DNA from: Pseudodesulfovibrio sp.
GTDB lineage: Bacteria; Desulfobacterota; Desulfovibrionia; Desulfovibrionales; Desulfovibrionaceae
Assembly (NCBI GenBank): GCA_016744135.1
Contig: JADGEX010000001.1
Span: forward strand, 2,553,029 to 2,617,028
Length of the DNA: 64,000 nt
Reading direction: 5' to 3'
The position numbers and the translations under genes are program-made. The notes beneath the pieces were generated by a model. The model saw nothing but the letters and a program-made list of their open reading frames with translations. It ran no database searches and had not been told where the DNA came from. Below are positions 51,982-60,907 of this stretch, piece by piece. Position 1 is the first letter of the stretch, and each line of letters begins with the position of its first letter.

Positions 51982-52018
51982 AAGAGCGGGTGGCCCCATT
52001 ATGAAGTGGGGCCACCCG
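51982..52018 (-). terminator. Terminator of the Lon-like protease gene
   Basis: CGGGTGGCCCCA and TGGGGCCACCCG form a perfect 12-bp stem with an 8-nt loop, 12 bp after the protease stop on the minus strand, followed there by CTCTTTTA. Confidence 0.85.
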
Positions 52019-52029
52019 TGAAGCGTATC

Positions 52030-54441
52030 TTATTCGTTTTTATCACCTGGCACGGCGAGTTTGGCGAGTTCTGCCAATCGGTCGTCAACCATGCGGTACA
52101 GTGTGCCTGTCGGATATTTGCCTTTTCTGTCGGGCTTGCCACAACGCATGCCTGTGAGGATGAACATGGCTTCTTCAATGGTTTTGACCGGGAAAATGTG
52201 AAACATCCCGGCTTCAACGGCCTGAACGATTTCGTCTTTGAGCATCAGGTTGACCACGTTGTCAGCAGGCAGGATGACGCCTTGTTTGCCGGTCAGCTTG
52301 CGACGACGGCAGACTTCGAAGAAACCTTCGATTTTGCGATTGACGCCGCCCACGGCCATGACTGCGCCGCTCTGGGATACTGCGCCAGTGAAGGCGTAGG
52401 ACAAATTGATCGGTGCGCCGGACAGGGCTGAAAGCAGGGAAGCCAGTTCCGCGCCTGAAGCTGAGTCACCTTCGATGCCTGCGTAGGACTGCTCGAAACA
52501 GAGTGACCCGGTCATGACGATGGGTTTGTCCTGTGCAAACAGTCGGACCAGATAGGACTTGATAATCATCATGCCCTTGGTGTGAATGGGGCCACCCATC
52601 TGGGCTTCGCGTTCCAAGTCTAGAATGCCACCGTGACCAACGCCTGCGGTGCAGGAAATTTGGTGCGGTAGACCAAATTCGTAGTCGCCGAAGAGCGTCA
52701 CGGACAATCCATTGGCGCGACCTGCGGCTTGTCCTTCGGTGGCGACTTTGATGACCTGACGATCATAGTCGGTCATGAATTCTTCTTCATACAGATTGAC
52801 CCGATAGTCCTTGGCGGTAACCGCCTCGTTCAGAGCTTCGAGATCTATGGTGTCTTTACCGGCCATGCGTGCGAAAGCTGATGCTTCGATCATGCGTTCA
52901 CGTACTAGCGGGATGTAGAGGGATAACCGTTTCTGGTCTTCCACCAGTCTGGATGAGAAATCAACCAACCCGGCAATGGCCTCTCTTGTCAGCGGGAGGA
53001 CTTTTGTTTCGCGTGCGGTCTGGCCGATAATCGAGATATAGTTCTTGATGTTGGCCGCGTTACGTGTGGCTGCGTGCTGCAAATGTGCTTTGAGCTTAAA
53101 GTATTTGGCAAAGCGGTCATCGTTGTAGAGCAAAACTTCATAGTGTTCGTCCGAACCGATAAGCACGATCTTGAGATCAAGATTAATGGGTTCTGGCTGG
53201 ATGGTCCGAGCACGTACTTGTTCCTGATCAACAGGGTCTTCAATGCGTGATTGGCCTGATCTGAGGGCGCGGAGCAATCCTTCCCAAGAGACGTGGTTGG
53301 AGAGCAGATCCTCCATGTTCAGGAGCAGGAAGCCGCCGTTGGCCTGGTGCAGTGTTCCGGCCTTGATGAGGGTAAAGTCTGTGTAGAGTGCGCCCATTTC
53401 GGCTTCGCGTTCGATGGAGCCGAGTAGATTGAAAGCGGTGGGGTGGTCTTCCACCACGACGGGAGCGCCTTTGGTTTTGCCGTTGTCCACGAACAGGTTG
53501 ACCTCGAACCGTGTGAAGAAGTCTTCACCGGACGGCATTCCTTCGGGGAGTAGGCCGGCCAGAGATGTGTCGCGGGGCATGAACTGGTCCACGTTTTCCA
53601 CGACCTCGTTGACCAGTGCCTCAAAGTATTCCGGCAATCCCTTGATGGATTTGAACTTGTCTGAAACTTGTGTGAAACAATCATGCATGACAGCCTTGGC
53701 TGTTTCTCGGTGCAGATCGTTTTCGGACTCGCGCATATCCATTTCGTTCTGGTTGATCTGGCGCAGAATGGAGCTGACTCCGGCAAGGAGTTCTTCGCCC
53801 TTGACCTTGAGCTTTTTGCGTTGGGCTGGTTTGATTTTGTCGAAGTCCTTGTCCGATATGACTTCACCGTCCACGATGGGAGAGAGGGTGAGAACTCCCT
53901 CGTCATCGAGATTAAGGGAGAAATTCTCCTTTTCGGCGGTGGCATCCATCTTGTTGAACAGTTCTTCACGTTTGGCGTTGAACTTTTTGACTATCCGTTC
54001 ATGTTTTTTCTGGAAAGTATCCTTTTCGAATCGAGCCGGGATTTCCTGACGGATATGGGTCATGGCCTTGTGTTGAGCCACTTTGAGCTTTCGGCCCTTG
54101 CCTGCAGGCATGGACACGGAAATAGGCCTGTCGTTGTCCTCGAAATTGTAGAGGTACACCCAGTCGCATGGAGGTGTGGCCTTTGCAGCTGTGGGCTTCA
54201 AAAAGGATTTGACGAAATATGTCCGGCCCATATTCGGCTCACCGGAAACGTAGAGATTATGTTCGTTGCCTTTGATCTCAAGGGCCAGTGACAGAGCTTG
54301 TATGGCCCTTGGCTGGAGTTTGGGATAGACATTCCTGTCCGGGATGTCTGCACTGGTTTCATAGGGGATCTTGGTCGGGTCCAGCGTGGCCCGGAGCTTG
54401 GAGCCGGGGAGCCCTTTGAGGGCGGGAGTAGTCTTGTTCAT
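52030..54441 (-). CDS. Lon-family (LonB-like) protease
   Basis: The 803-residue protein from ATG 54441 (MNKTTPALKGLPGSKLRATL) belongs to the non-classical Lon group. The N-terminal ATPase carries an atypical Walker A, VSGEPNMGRTY at ~66-75, with Arg in the place of the conserved Lys. Walker B-like GGFLLLNMEDLL follows at ~400. The C-terminal domain has the Ser-Lys dyad: Ser660 in EGDSASGAE and Lys703 in GGVNRKIEG, both conserved against archaeal LonB. A coiled-coil middle part separates the two. It likely degrades selected proteins; ATP binding may be altered by the Arg. It is monocistronic. Confidence 0.85.
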   Translation of the reverse strand: MNKTTPALKGLPGSKLRATLDPTKIPYETSADIPDRNVYPKLQPRAIQALSLALEIKGNEHNLYVSGEPNMGRTYFVKSFLKPTAAKATPPCDWVYLYNFEDNDRPISVSMPAGKGRKLKVAQHKAMTHIRQEIPARFEKDTFQKKHERIVKKFNAKREELFNKMDATAEKENFSLNLDDEGVLTLSPIVDGEVISDKDFDKIKPAQRKKLKVKGEELLAGVSSILRQINQNEMDMRESENDLHRETAKAVMHDCFTQVSDKFKSIKGLPEYFEALVNEVVENVDQFMPRDTSLAGLLPEGMPSGEDFFTRFEVNLFVDNGKTKGAPVVVEDHPTAFNLLGSIEREAEMGALYTDFTLIKAGTLHQANGGFLLLNMEDLLSNHVSWEGLLRALRSGQSRIEDPVDQEQVRARTIQPEPINLDLKIVLIGSDEHYEVLLYNDDRFAKYFKLKAHLQHAATRNAANIKNYISIIGQTARETKVLPLTREAIAGLVDFSSRLVEDQKRLSLYIPLVRERMIEASAFARMAGKDTIDLEALNEAVTAKDYRVNLYEEEFMTDYDRQVIKVATEGQAAGRANGLSVTLFGDYEFGLPHQISCTAGVGHGGILDLEREAQMGGPIHTKGMMIIKSYLVRLFAQDKPIVMTGSLCFEQSYAGIEGDSASGAELASLLSALSGAPINLSYAFTGAVSQSGAVMAVGGVNRKIEGFFEVCRRRKLTGKQGVILPADNVVNLMLKDEIVQAVEAGMFHIFPVKTIEEAMFILTGMRCGKPDRKGKYPTGTLYRMVDDRLAELAKLAVPGDKNE

Positions 54442-54541
54442 TAAATGCTCATGCTGTATTATTCGTGCGCGGCATTGGCACTTTATGAATCTAAGGTGTT
54501 TTTCCCCGGTTGTCACCATCCATTGTGCGAGATTGAGCATG

Positions 54542-54567
54542 AAAAAGGCGACCTCGAATGGCCGCCT
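54542..54567 (-). terminator. Terminator of the PG-binding gene
   Basis: On the minus strand AGGCG pairs with CGCCT across a 12-nt loop, followed by TTTTTC. It lies 22 bp after the stop at 54590. The rest of the gap to the Lon-like start shows nothing. Confidence 0.6.
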
Positions 54568-54589
54568 AATTATTTCGAGCACAGTGTGT

Positions 54590-55777
54590 CTACAATCCGG
54601 TTCCTTTGAACAGGGCTTTTTGCAGCCCAAGGCTCCATTGTCCCTTGGGAAATCCGTATTTTACGGCGAAGTTATCTAGGGCCTGTCTTGTTATTGGTCC
54701 CCAGTTTTGGTCAATTTTTCCCTTGTAATAGCCAAGGTCGCGCAAACGGACCTGCATGGCTTTAACGTCTTCGGGGAAGACCGGATTCAGGAAAGCAGTG
54801 CCACGCCCATACGGGCCTTCGCCGGAGCCTGTTTGAGGTGTTGGCGTTGGAGCGTATGCCGTTTGGGGGCGTGGTGTGCTCGTGGGAACAGGAGGGGCGA
54901 CTGCGCTTTTTATGGGAGCTGACGGCCCGGAGGCTGACGGTTTAGAGTTGTATCGAGCAACATGATTCCTTTCGCGCAGATCTTGGGCGATACCACTCCC
55001 CGGTGTGTAGTAATAATTGTTGTAAAATCGGTCACGGAGGCTGGACGGATTGAATTTTGCTGCGAACATGTGCACTCGCCAACCATCATAGTCGAGATAC
55101 GACTCCTGTTTTTTTGCCAAATTGTCTCGCTGCCACTGTGCTTTTTTTCGATCACTCATGATAACTTCAAATTTGGCATCCGCAGGGAGTCGGTTTTTGA
55201 CGAAGGTCATAACCAAATATTTGTCGATTTTGGCCTGGTCCCGTTGTGGATTAAAACCGTATGTTTTGGCTGCATGGTAAACCGCTCCCCAATCTCCACG
55301 AGATTCAATCGGGACAGCTTGGAGAAATGTTTCATACGGGATCATATAGACTTCCAGAGTCAGTTTTGATGGAGATGATGTTGCGGCTAGACATTGTGTG
55401 ATGCTGATTTTGTCTTTTTGAACAGTATATTGAGCCAGATATTGTAGGGTTGCGATGCGTTCATTAGAGTCGAAAAGATGAATGACGCCGGCCACATCAG
55501 CCGCATAGTTGTCGCCGATGCCGTAGTTCTGGCCTATGACCGGGATAGCCCCGCCATGTTTGAAATTGTAGAAGTACCCGTTATTGAGACCTTCCATATA
55601 TGCGTCTGCGCCGGGAGCAAATGAGACGGAACTCGGCCCTTGTTGGTTGGTGAGTTTGGCAGCTACGGCATAAGATACGGCAAGGGCATCCGGCGGCCAT
55701 TCCACATCTTGTCCCATGACGGGGGAGGCTGTTGTCAGGCATATCAGAAAGCTGAGAGTGAGAATAATCTTTTTCAT
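54590..55777 (-). CDS. Exported protein with C-terminal peptidoglycan-binding domain
   Basis: ATG 55777 has GGAG upstream and starts a signal peptide (MKKIILTLSFLICLTTASPVMG). The 395-residue protein has an N-terminal domain of unknown fold (~25-290), a Pro/Ser/Thr-rich linker, and a C-terminal PG_binding_1 domain (~325-395: FPEDVKAMQVRLRDLGYYKG, KIDQNWGPITRQALDNFAVK). The last 70 residues are nearly identical to those of the protein at 56598, so the domain has been duplicated or exchanged between the two genes. It should anchor to the cell wall. It is last of a five-gene minus-strand run. Confidence 0.85.
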   Translation of the reverse strand: MKKIILTLSFLICLTTASPVMGQDVEWPPDALAVSYAVAAKLTNQQGPSSVSFAPGADAYMEGLNNGYFYNFKHGGAIPVIGQNYGIGDNYAADVAGVIHLFDSNERIATLQYLAQYTVQKDKISITQCLAATSSPSKLTLEVYMIPYETFLQAVPIESRGDWGAVYHAAKTYGFNPQRDQAKIDKYLVMTFVKNRLPADAKFEVIMSDRKKAQWQRDNLAKKQESYLDYDGWRVHMFAAKFNPSSLRDRFYNNYYYTPGSGIAQDLRERNHVARYNSKPSASGPSAPIKSAVAPPVPTSTPRPQTAYAPTPTPQTGSGEGPYGRGTAFLNPVFPEDVKAMQVRLRDLGYYKGKIDQNWGPITRQALDNFAVKYGFPKGQWSLGLQKALFKGTGL

Positions 55778-55790
55778 GGTGGTTTCTCCT

Positions 55791-56438
55791 CTACCAAAGC
55801 TGTGTGTCTTCCTGAGTTGCCTGAGGACCAGGCATACCAAATCCGAAGCCTGAGTAGTCGGGACTCATGTCTCCTGGCGCGTCAGCCGTGCCATCGTGTC
55901 CTGTTTGGACACCTCTTGAATTGCGCATGCCCATGGCTGATTTTCCGTAAGCTTTTTTTTCTTTTTCGAGTCTGCGGAGGACATCTACGGAAAGGTCTAC
56001 GCCTTTCTTGATGCCCTCAATGGTTTTAATGGCTGCGATGATTTCTGGGTTGGATGCAAAGATGAATCCCATGATCATATCCTGAAAGCGGCTTTGTGCT
56101 TCATTTTTTGTGTAATCAATGATGGCAACGGCAGCTTTTTCAGCGGTTGTCAGTTCTCGATTGACGACTGGTTGCGGCGGAGTGTCAGTCCATGGACTTT
56201 TCCAACCTCGTTCGGGGTCCATTACCGGGACCCCTTCTATTCCTATGGTGGGTTCCATGGCCGGGCCTTTTCTTCCTGATGGTCCTCTCAGAGCAGAACC
56301 GTCGCTTCCGCCACCGCCTCCACTTCCTCCACTATCGCATCCGCTTGCAAAGAGTGGTGCAGGTGCAGCCATGAAGAGAATAAGGAGGACACCCGTTAGC
56401 CAATATGTGAGTGGTGCAAATCGTTGTGAGAGAAGCAT
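55791..56438 (-). CDS. Gly-rich exported lipoprotein-like protein
   Basis: ATG 56438 has AAGGAG seven bases upstream. The 215-residue protein starts with a long signal (LTYWLTGVLLILFMAAPAPL) ending in FASGC, a possible lipobox, then a Gly/Ser stretch (CDSGGSGGGGGSDGS). Further on is a helical part (FQDMIMGFIFASNPEIIAAIKTIEG-type, cut in two here). I do not recognise the domain. It sits between the two PG-binding genes and probably acts with them at the envelope. Confidence 0.65.
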   Translation of the reverse strand: MLLSQRFAPLTYWLTGVLLILFMAAPAPLFASGCDSGGSGGGGGSDGSALRGPSGRKGPAMEPTIGIEGVPVMDPERGWKSPWTDTPPQPVVNRELTTAEKAAVAIIDYTKNEAQSRFQDMIMGFIFASNPEIIAAIKTIEGIKKGVDLSVDVLRRLEKEKKAYGKSAMGMRNSRGVQTGHDGTADAPGDMSPDYSGFGFGMPGPQATQEDTQLW

Positions 56439-56554
56439 TTGAATACTCCTTGTTGAAGGAAAAGATGCACCGCCTGATCTTTTGACCTTATATGTGCTTT
56501 TCATGTCCTGCTCGTACGGGATTTTTCCCTTGAAGGAAGGTTGAAAAAGGGTGG

Positions 56555-56588
56555 GCAAAGGCGGCCTCGGAGTTGAGACCGCCTTTGC
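56555..56588. terminator. Hairpin after the Pro/Ala-rich PG-binding gene
   Basis: GCAAAGGCGG and CCGCCTTTGC form a 10-bp stem, 14 bp from the stop of the gene at 56598. The T-run on the minus strand is displaced by several bases, so it may be a partial terminator within the cluster. Confidence 0.6.
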
Positions 56589-56597
56589 TGGTAATGA

Positions 56598-57920
56598 TTA
56601 TAGTCCGGTCCCCTTGAACAGAGCCTTTTGGACACCGAGGCTCCATTGTCCTTTGGGAAAGCCATATTTTACGGCGAAGTTATCCAGAGCTTGTTTGGTC
56701 AGTGGGCCAAAGTTCTGATCGATTTTGCCCTTGTAGTAGCCAAGTTCTCTCAGTCGGACCTGCATGACTTTGACGTCTTCCGGAAAGACCGGATTAAGGA
56801 ACGCGCGTCCAGCGCCTAATGGGCCATCTGTAGGGGCGGATTGTATCGCTGCTGGCGCGGGTGCTGCTATTGCAGGGGCAGGAGCTGCCATTGCCGGAGC
56901 AGGTGCCGCTATTGCTGGAGCAGGAGCTGCTACAGAAGCTGGCGCCGGAGATGCTGTGGCTGGTGCGGCTGGTGCGGCAACTGCGGCAACGGGAGCCGGA
57001 GGAGCTTCGGTGCGGTCTTTTTTCACGTTGGCGAACTCACCGACCACCACGGCTGGGAGATAGCCTGTTGGGTCTTGTTTGTAGGTCACACCCACGTAGA
57101 ATCTGCTCTTGCTGGAGCCGGGGGTGAATTCGCCACCAGCTATCAGGATACGCCAACCAGAGTCATTGATGGAAATGGCGTCGGCCAGTTTCGTGCCTGC
57201 ACCATATGCGCGGCTTGTTACTTTCATGGCCAGCGAAGATTCCTGGAACAACCGATCTTTACAGAAGGTCATGATGAAGTACTTGGATTTGATACCGGTT
57301 CGGGAACCGTCTTCGCCATAGGTCATGGGTTCGGCATTTTCGATGGCGAACAGATAGTAGTCCATGTAGCTGGTCAGAGTGGAGGCTACAGCCTTGAATG
57401 TTTTTTCCTTGACGAAGAATGTTTCGACCCTTGGGAAGTCTGGCGGAATGCCAACCACGACGGATTTGGTGATGTTGACGGATCTTTTCGTCACCACGTA
57501 TTGGGCGGCGTAGTAGACTCCTGCACGACGGTTGATGACATCTTTGAATAGGAACACACCTTCGAGCATAACCAGAACTTCGCCCTGATTAAGCACGGTG
57601 GTTTCGTAACCGGTCACGGCTACGTTTTGGACGTCAAACCCTTCGTAGTCAAATTCCTTTTCACCAACGGCATGGCGGCCAGCAGGGTCGAAGGTGACAT
57701 TTTCTACCGCGATTTTTCCACCGCGAAGACGTTCGAGGAGAGCGGAGGTAACCAACTTGATGTCATCAGGAGCCTGTTCCTGTTTGACGGGAATGACTTC
57801 GGGCGTCTGCACCTTTTTAGGCGGAGGCGGTGGAGGGGTTGAACCCAGACCGTCCATTTTGCAGGCGGTCAGGGCAAGGCTGAACAATACCAGAATCGTG
57901 AGAACGGTATATTTGCGCAT
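56598..57920 (-). CDS. Lipoprotein with Ala-Pro repeats and C-terminal peptidoglycan-binding domain
   Basis: ATG 57920 gives a lipoprotein signal (MRKYTVLTILVLFSLALTAC, Cys20). The 440-residue protein follows with a Pro-rich stretch (STPPPPPPKK), a central domain of ~270 residues with no family I recognise, then a low-complexity linker of AAPAPA/IAAPAPAM repeats (~310-370), and the PG_binding_1 domain. The linker probably spans the periplasm. Its C-terminal 70 residues match those of the protein at 54590 with few changes. It would tether the outer membrane to the wall. Confidence 0.85.
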   Translation of the reverse strand: MRKYTVLTILVLFSLALTACKMDGLGSTPPPPPPKKVQTPEVIPVKQEQAPDDIKLVTSALLERLRGGKIAVENVTFDPAGRHAVGEKEFDYEGFDVQNVAVTGYETTVLNQGEVLVMLEGVFLFKDVINRRAGVYYAAQYVVTKRSVNITKSVVVGIPPDFPRVETFFVKEKTFKAVASTLTSYMDYYLFAIENAEPMTYGEDGSRTGIKSKYFIMTFCKDRLFQESSLAMKVTSRAYGAGTKLADAISINDSGWRILIAGGEFTPGSSKSRFYVGVTYKQDPTGYLPAVVVGEFANVKKDRTEAPPAPVAAVAAPAAPATASPAPASVAAPAPAIAAPAPAMAAPAPAIAAPAPAAIQSAPTDGPLGAGRAFLNPVFPEDVKVMQVRLRELGYYKGKIDQNFGPLTKQALDNFAVKYGFPKGQWSLGVQKALFKGTGL

Positions 57921-57959
57921 GTGAATTATTACCTTGTTTTTGGACTCGCGGTGCAAGCG

Positions 57960-58796
57960 TTAAATCTGAGGCGTGCCGCCGGCAATCGAGCTGGCTGGTG
58001 CGGAAGACATGGGGTCAAATGTCGGGTCAGGCGAGTAGTCTGGGACCGAAGCGCGATTCTCTGCGCCCAGTATGTTGGCGGCCTGTTCCATGGCTTTACC
58101 GATGGCTTTTTCCGCTCCGTAGTCCACACCCTTTTTGGCGCCGTATCGAGCTACTGCCTTGACTGCGACAACCGTGGCACGTTCACGGACTTTTTTTGTG
58201 ATCGCATTGCGGGCCAGATTGATCCCTGCACGGGCAGTGGTGAAGGCTTTGTCTGCATTCATGGGCGAGAATTTGCCAACCAGACCGGATGCGCCACCGC
58301 CGATAACGATGCCTTTGACGATGTCGCCGGGAGTTTTGCCGTCACGGTATGCGTTGGCACCACCGCGAGCCGCGCCGAGCGCCGCTGCTGTCACCCAGCC
58401 TACACCGGGTACAAAGGACAGGCCTTCTTGTGAGTATTCGCCAAGTTTATCGAGTACTTCAAGTGTCTTGACACAGGCGTCCAGCATGGCCGCTTCGTTG
58501 TTGGCTGCATTGGAGTTTTGTTCGAGAAAGACCTGACGGATAGTGAGAAGATCGCGTTTCTCGATGGTCGAGCCGGTAAAGGCCGTTATCAGGGTGTCCT
58601 GTTGTGATGGATTGAGGGTCCCAAAAATGGAGACCAATTCACTGGGTTTCCACGGATCGATTTTTAAATCTTTTGGTGGGCCTCCTACGTCGCCTCCGCC
58701 TCCGCCGTAAGCCGAGGCCATGGTCGGTGTAAGGAGCAATGTGAGTGCGAGCAGGGACGCCACGAACCCATGCATACCTCTTGTCGTTTTCAACAT
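57960..58796 (-). CDS. Exported Gly-rich protein, unknown family
   Basis: The 278-residue protein starts after GGGAG with a signal peptide (GFVASLLALTLLLTPTMASA, cleaved before YGGGGGDVGGPP). A helical part (~50-120) is followed by glycine-rich amphipathic segments (GVGWVTAAALGAARGGANAY, GIVIGGGASGLVGKF), like those seen in some membrane-active proteins, then a basic region and a Ser/Pro tail. I do not recognise a family. It is followed 40 bp later by the Ala-Pro lipoprotein gene on the same strand. Confidence 0.65.
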   Translation of the reverse strand: MLKTTRGMHGFVASLLALTLLLTPTMASAYGGGGGDVGGPPKDLKIDPWKPSELVSIFGTLNPSQQDTLITAFTGSTIEKRDLLTIRQVFLEQNSNAANNEAAMLDACVKTLEVLDKLGEYSQEGLSFVPGVGWVTAAALGAARGGANAYRDGKTPGDIVKGIVIGGGASGLVGKFSPMNADKAFTTARAGINLARNAITKKVRERATVVAVKAVARYGAKKGVDYGAEKAIGKAMEQAANILGAENRASVPDYSPDPTFDPMSSAPASSIAGGTPQI

Positions 58797-58820
58797 GGTT
58801 ATCTCCCGAGTAGTTATAAG

Positions 58821-60464
58821 TTATCTGCCGTCTGTAGCCATGGAATTACCCTTTGCCCCCTCCGGGTCGGCAAGTCCCATGGTCCTTTGTATTACGCTGT
58901 TGTCCGGCACGAATTCCGGGACCATGGCTGCCAGTTCCGAATGACTGAACCGAAACAGGCGCAGGGCCGGGCTGGATTTCCCATCTTCATCAATGTGTGT
59001 GAGATAAATTTCCGTATACGGTGAGTTGCCTTTTGATGAAAAGGCGAGCCAACGAGAATTGGGAGACCAACTGTGCCAGGAGTTCATCAGGTTCATATTA
59101 GCCTTGAGCACGCGGGGAATTCCCCCTTCTGCGGGGACAATGACCAATCGACTATCGGGTTGGAGCACCAGTCCTGTTTTGCATTGAGTGAATACGAGCC
59201 ATTTCCCGTCCGGTGAATATCGGGGAAAGAAGTTGCTCATTCCGTTCTCTGATGCCCCTTTAACCGGGGAGGCTGTGCCTCCTGTCCCGTTGTTGAAAGG
59301 GACGGAATAAAGATCAAACTGCATGGGATATTTTTCATTGGTATCGAGAATAGTCTGGGAGGGATCTTCCTTGCGGAGTCTGCCTGCTTCGATGTCAGCC
59401 ACAAGGGCTGGTTTGACTGAAGCTCTGGCAAACGTCACCCGGCGACCATCTGCGGAGAATGTCGGATTGGTCTGCACCGCTTCAATATTATCCGCGCCAC
59501 TCAATGGCAGAATTTGTTCTGTTGTGCGGTCGTAGTATGCGATTACCCCAGTGGCCGGATAAAACATTTGGGAGAAATGAAGGTCGTCAAGCATGATGAA
59601 CGCTGAGGATTCGCCCACAGTAGAGGCTGCATAACGGCCATTTGGAGAAAATGCGGTGAACAGGCCCATGCTGTATTTGGAGGGACCGGGAGCCTTGTAA
59701 TCGTTCCAGGAGATGACATTGTCGTCAGTGATTGAAACCGTTTTTGATATGTCTACCAAGACATATCCACCCTTGTCGCCTTTGTAATCCATATCCATAC
59801 CATAGGACTTTCCGTTAGCTGAATAAGCGTGGCAGTTGAAGCAGATGGGCTGATCCTGCAACACTATCCGTGGTTTGGCGAAGGACGAAAGGTCGCCAAC
59901 AGCCATCTGGCTATCGTGTGGATTGTCTTTGGCTTTTTTGAAAGGTAGCCGCTTTCGAAGGAATCCGATATGCGAGCCAACTGGATCTTCAGATATGGCG
60001 AAGGAGGTTTCTCCTTTGGTATTGAGTGTACCGGTTGAGCTTATGCCGTTTACCGATACTTGGACCGGTGCGTTTCCGGCAGCGGATTTGATCTGTTCCC
60101 AGAGAAGTTGGTTTGGAATCCAGTATGGAGTGTCCATGACACCACGGCATAAGGAGGTGCCGTTTGTTGACAGGGTGATGAGCCATGTGGTGTTCAAGGC
60201 GTCTTTCCAGCGGATTATGGGCGATGCCGCATTCGCCGGGACCAAGGCTCCGGGCAGAGGCTCAAGTACGGGAATTGTGGTGGGCGATTCGTCGGGCGAG
60301 AAGGATCCTATCCAGTCTTTGAGGGTTTGTCCCTGAGGAAGCTGGATATCAATTGATCGGAAGAGGGGATATGCAAATATTGGCTGAGCGAAGAAGATAG
60401 TTGCCATTATGCAAGCAATGAAAAGAAAGGGAGAATACCGGGAGAAGCTCAGTTTTTTCGTCAT
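58821..60464 (-). CDS. Exported PD40/TolB-like propeller protein with one heme-c motif
   Basis: The 547-residue protein has a signal peptide (FLFIACIMATIFFAQPIFA) and a WD40/PD40-like beta-propeller (~190-540; PNGRYAASTVGES, FSADGRRVTFARAS, FPRYSPDGKWLVFTQ, WSPNSRWLAFSSKGN are propeller blades). A single CFNCH motif (Cys208, Cys211, His212) near the propeller start should bind heme c, or is a remnant of it. TonB/TolB-like proteins act in the periplasm. It is first in the five-gene envelope run. Confidence 0.8.
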   Translation of the reverse strand: MTKKLSFSRYSPFLFIACIMATIFFAQPIFAYPLFRSIDIQLPQGQTLKDWIGSFSPDESPTTIPVLEPLPGALVPANAASPIIRWKDALNTTWLITLSTNGTSLCRGVMDTPYWIPNQLLWEQIKSAAGNAPVQVSVNGISSTGTLNTKGETSFAISEDPVGSHIGFLRKRLPFKKAKDNPHDSQMAVGDLSSFAKPRIVLQDQPICFNCHAYSANGKSYGMDMDYKGDKGGYVLVDISKTVSITDDNVISWNDYKAPGPSKYSMGLFTAFSPNGRYAASTVGESSAFIMLDDLHFSQMFYPATGVIAYYDRTTEQILPLSGADNIEAVQTNPTFSADGRRVTFARASVKPALVADIEAGRLRKEDPSQTILDTNEKYPMQFDLYSVPFNNGTGGTASPVKGASENGMSNFFPRYSPDGKWLVFTQCKTGLVLQPDSRLVIVPAEGGIPRVLKANMNLMNSWHSWSPNSRWLAFSSKGNSPYTEIYLTHIDEDGKSSPALRLFRFSHSELAAMVPEFVPDNSVIQRTMGLADPEGAKGNSMATDGR

Positions 60465-60600
60465 AGTATCACCGGGTAAAAAATCTATATTGAGATTTAT
60501 ACAGTAACCCGGTGTGAAAAATATGGCAAGTTTTCCCTCTTTTTACTCGACGCTTGGTCAAGAAAAAGAAGTATGAAAAAAGCACCGAAAAAACGGAATG

Positions 60601-60870
60601 TTATTTGATATAATTGGGCAGATTCAGAAAAAGATTTGTTGTATAGGATACCATTTTATCCATGATCCATGGGAAGGCGATAAGTAGGGCTAGAAAGATT
60701 GCGACAATTTTCGGGACCATGGTCAAGGTCATTTCCTGAATTTGAGTGGCAGCCTGAATGATGGAAATGATAATACCGACCACCATGCCGATACCGAGCA
60801 TGGGGAGGGAAATGATCAAGGTCATCTCAATGGCTTGTCGGGCAAAGCCGACCACAAATTCCGGAGTCAT
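60601..60870 (-). CDS. fliQ: Flagellar export apparatus protein FliQ
   Basis: ATG 60870 (MTPEFVVGFARQAIEMTLII) has GGGAG eleven bases upstream; a GTG three codons earlier has the site too close. The 89-residue protein has two TM helices (~17-37, ~52-72) and the FliQ signature MVVGIIISIIQAATQIQEMTLT. With FliP and FliR it forms the export gate of the flagellar type III system. It follows fliP in the order fliP-fliQ. Confidence 0.96.
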   Translation of the reverse strand: MTPEFVVGFARQAIEMTLIISLPMLGIGMVVGIIISIIQAATQIQEMTLTMVPKIVAIFLALLIAFPWIMDKMVSYTTNLFLNLPNYIK

Positions 60871-60907
60871 ACGACGCACTACTCCCAGGGAAGGCTTTTG
60901 TGTCCCG

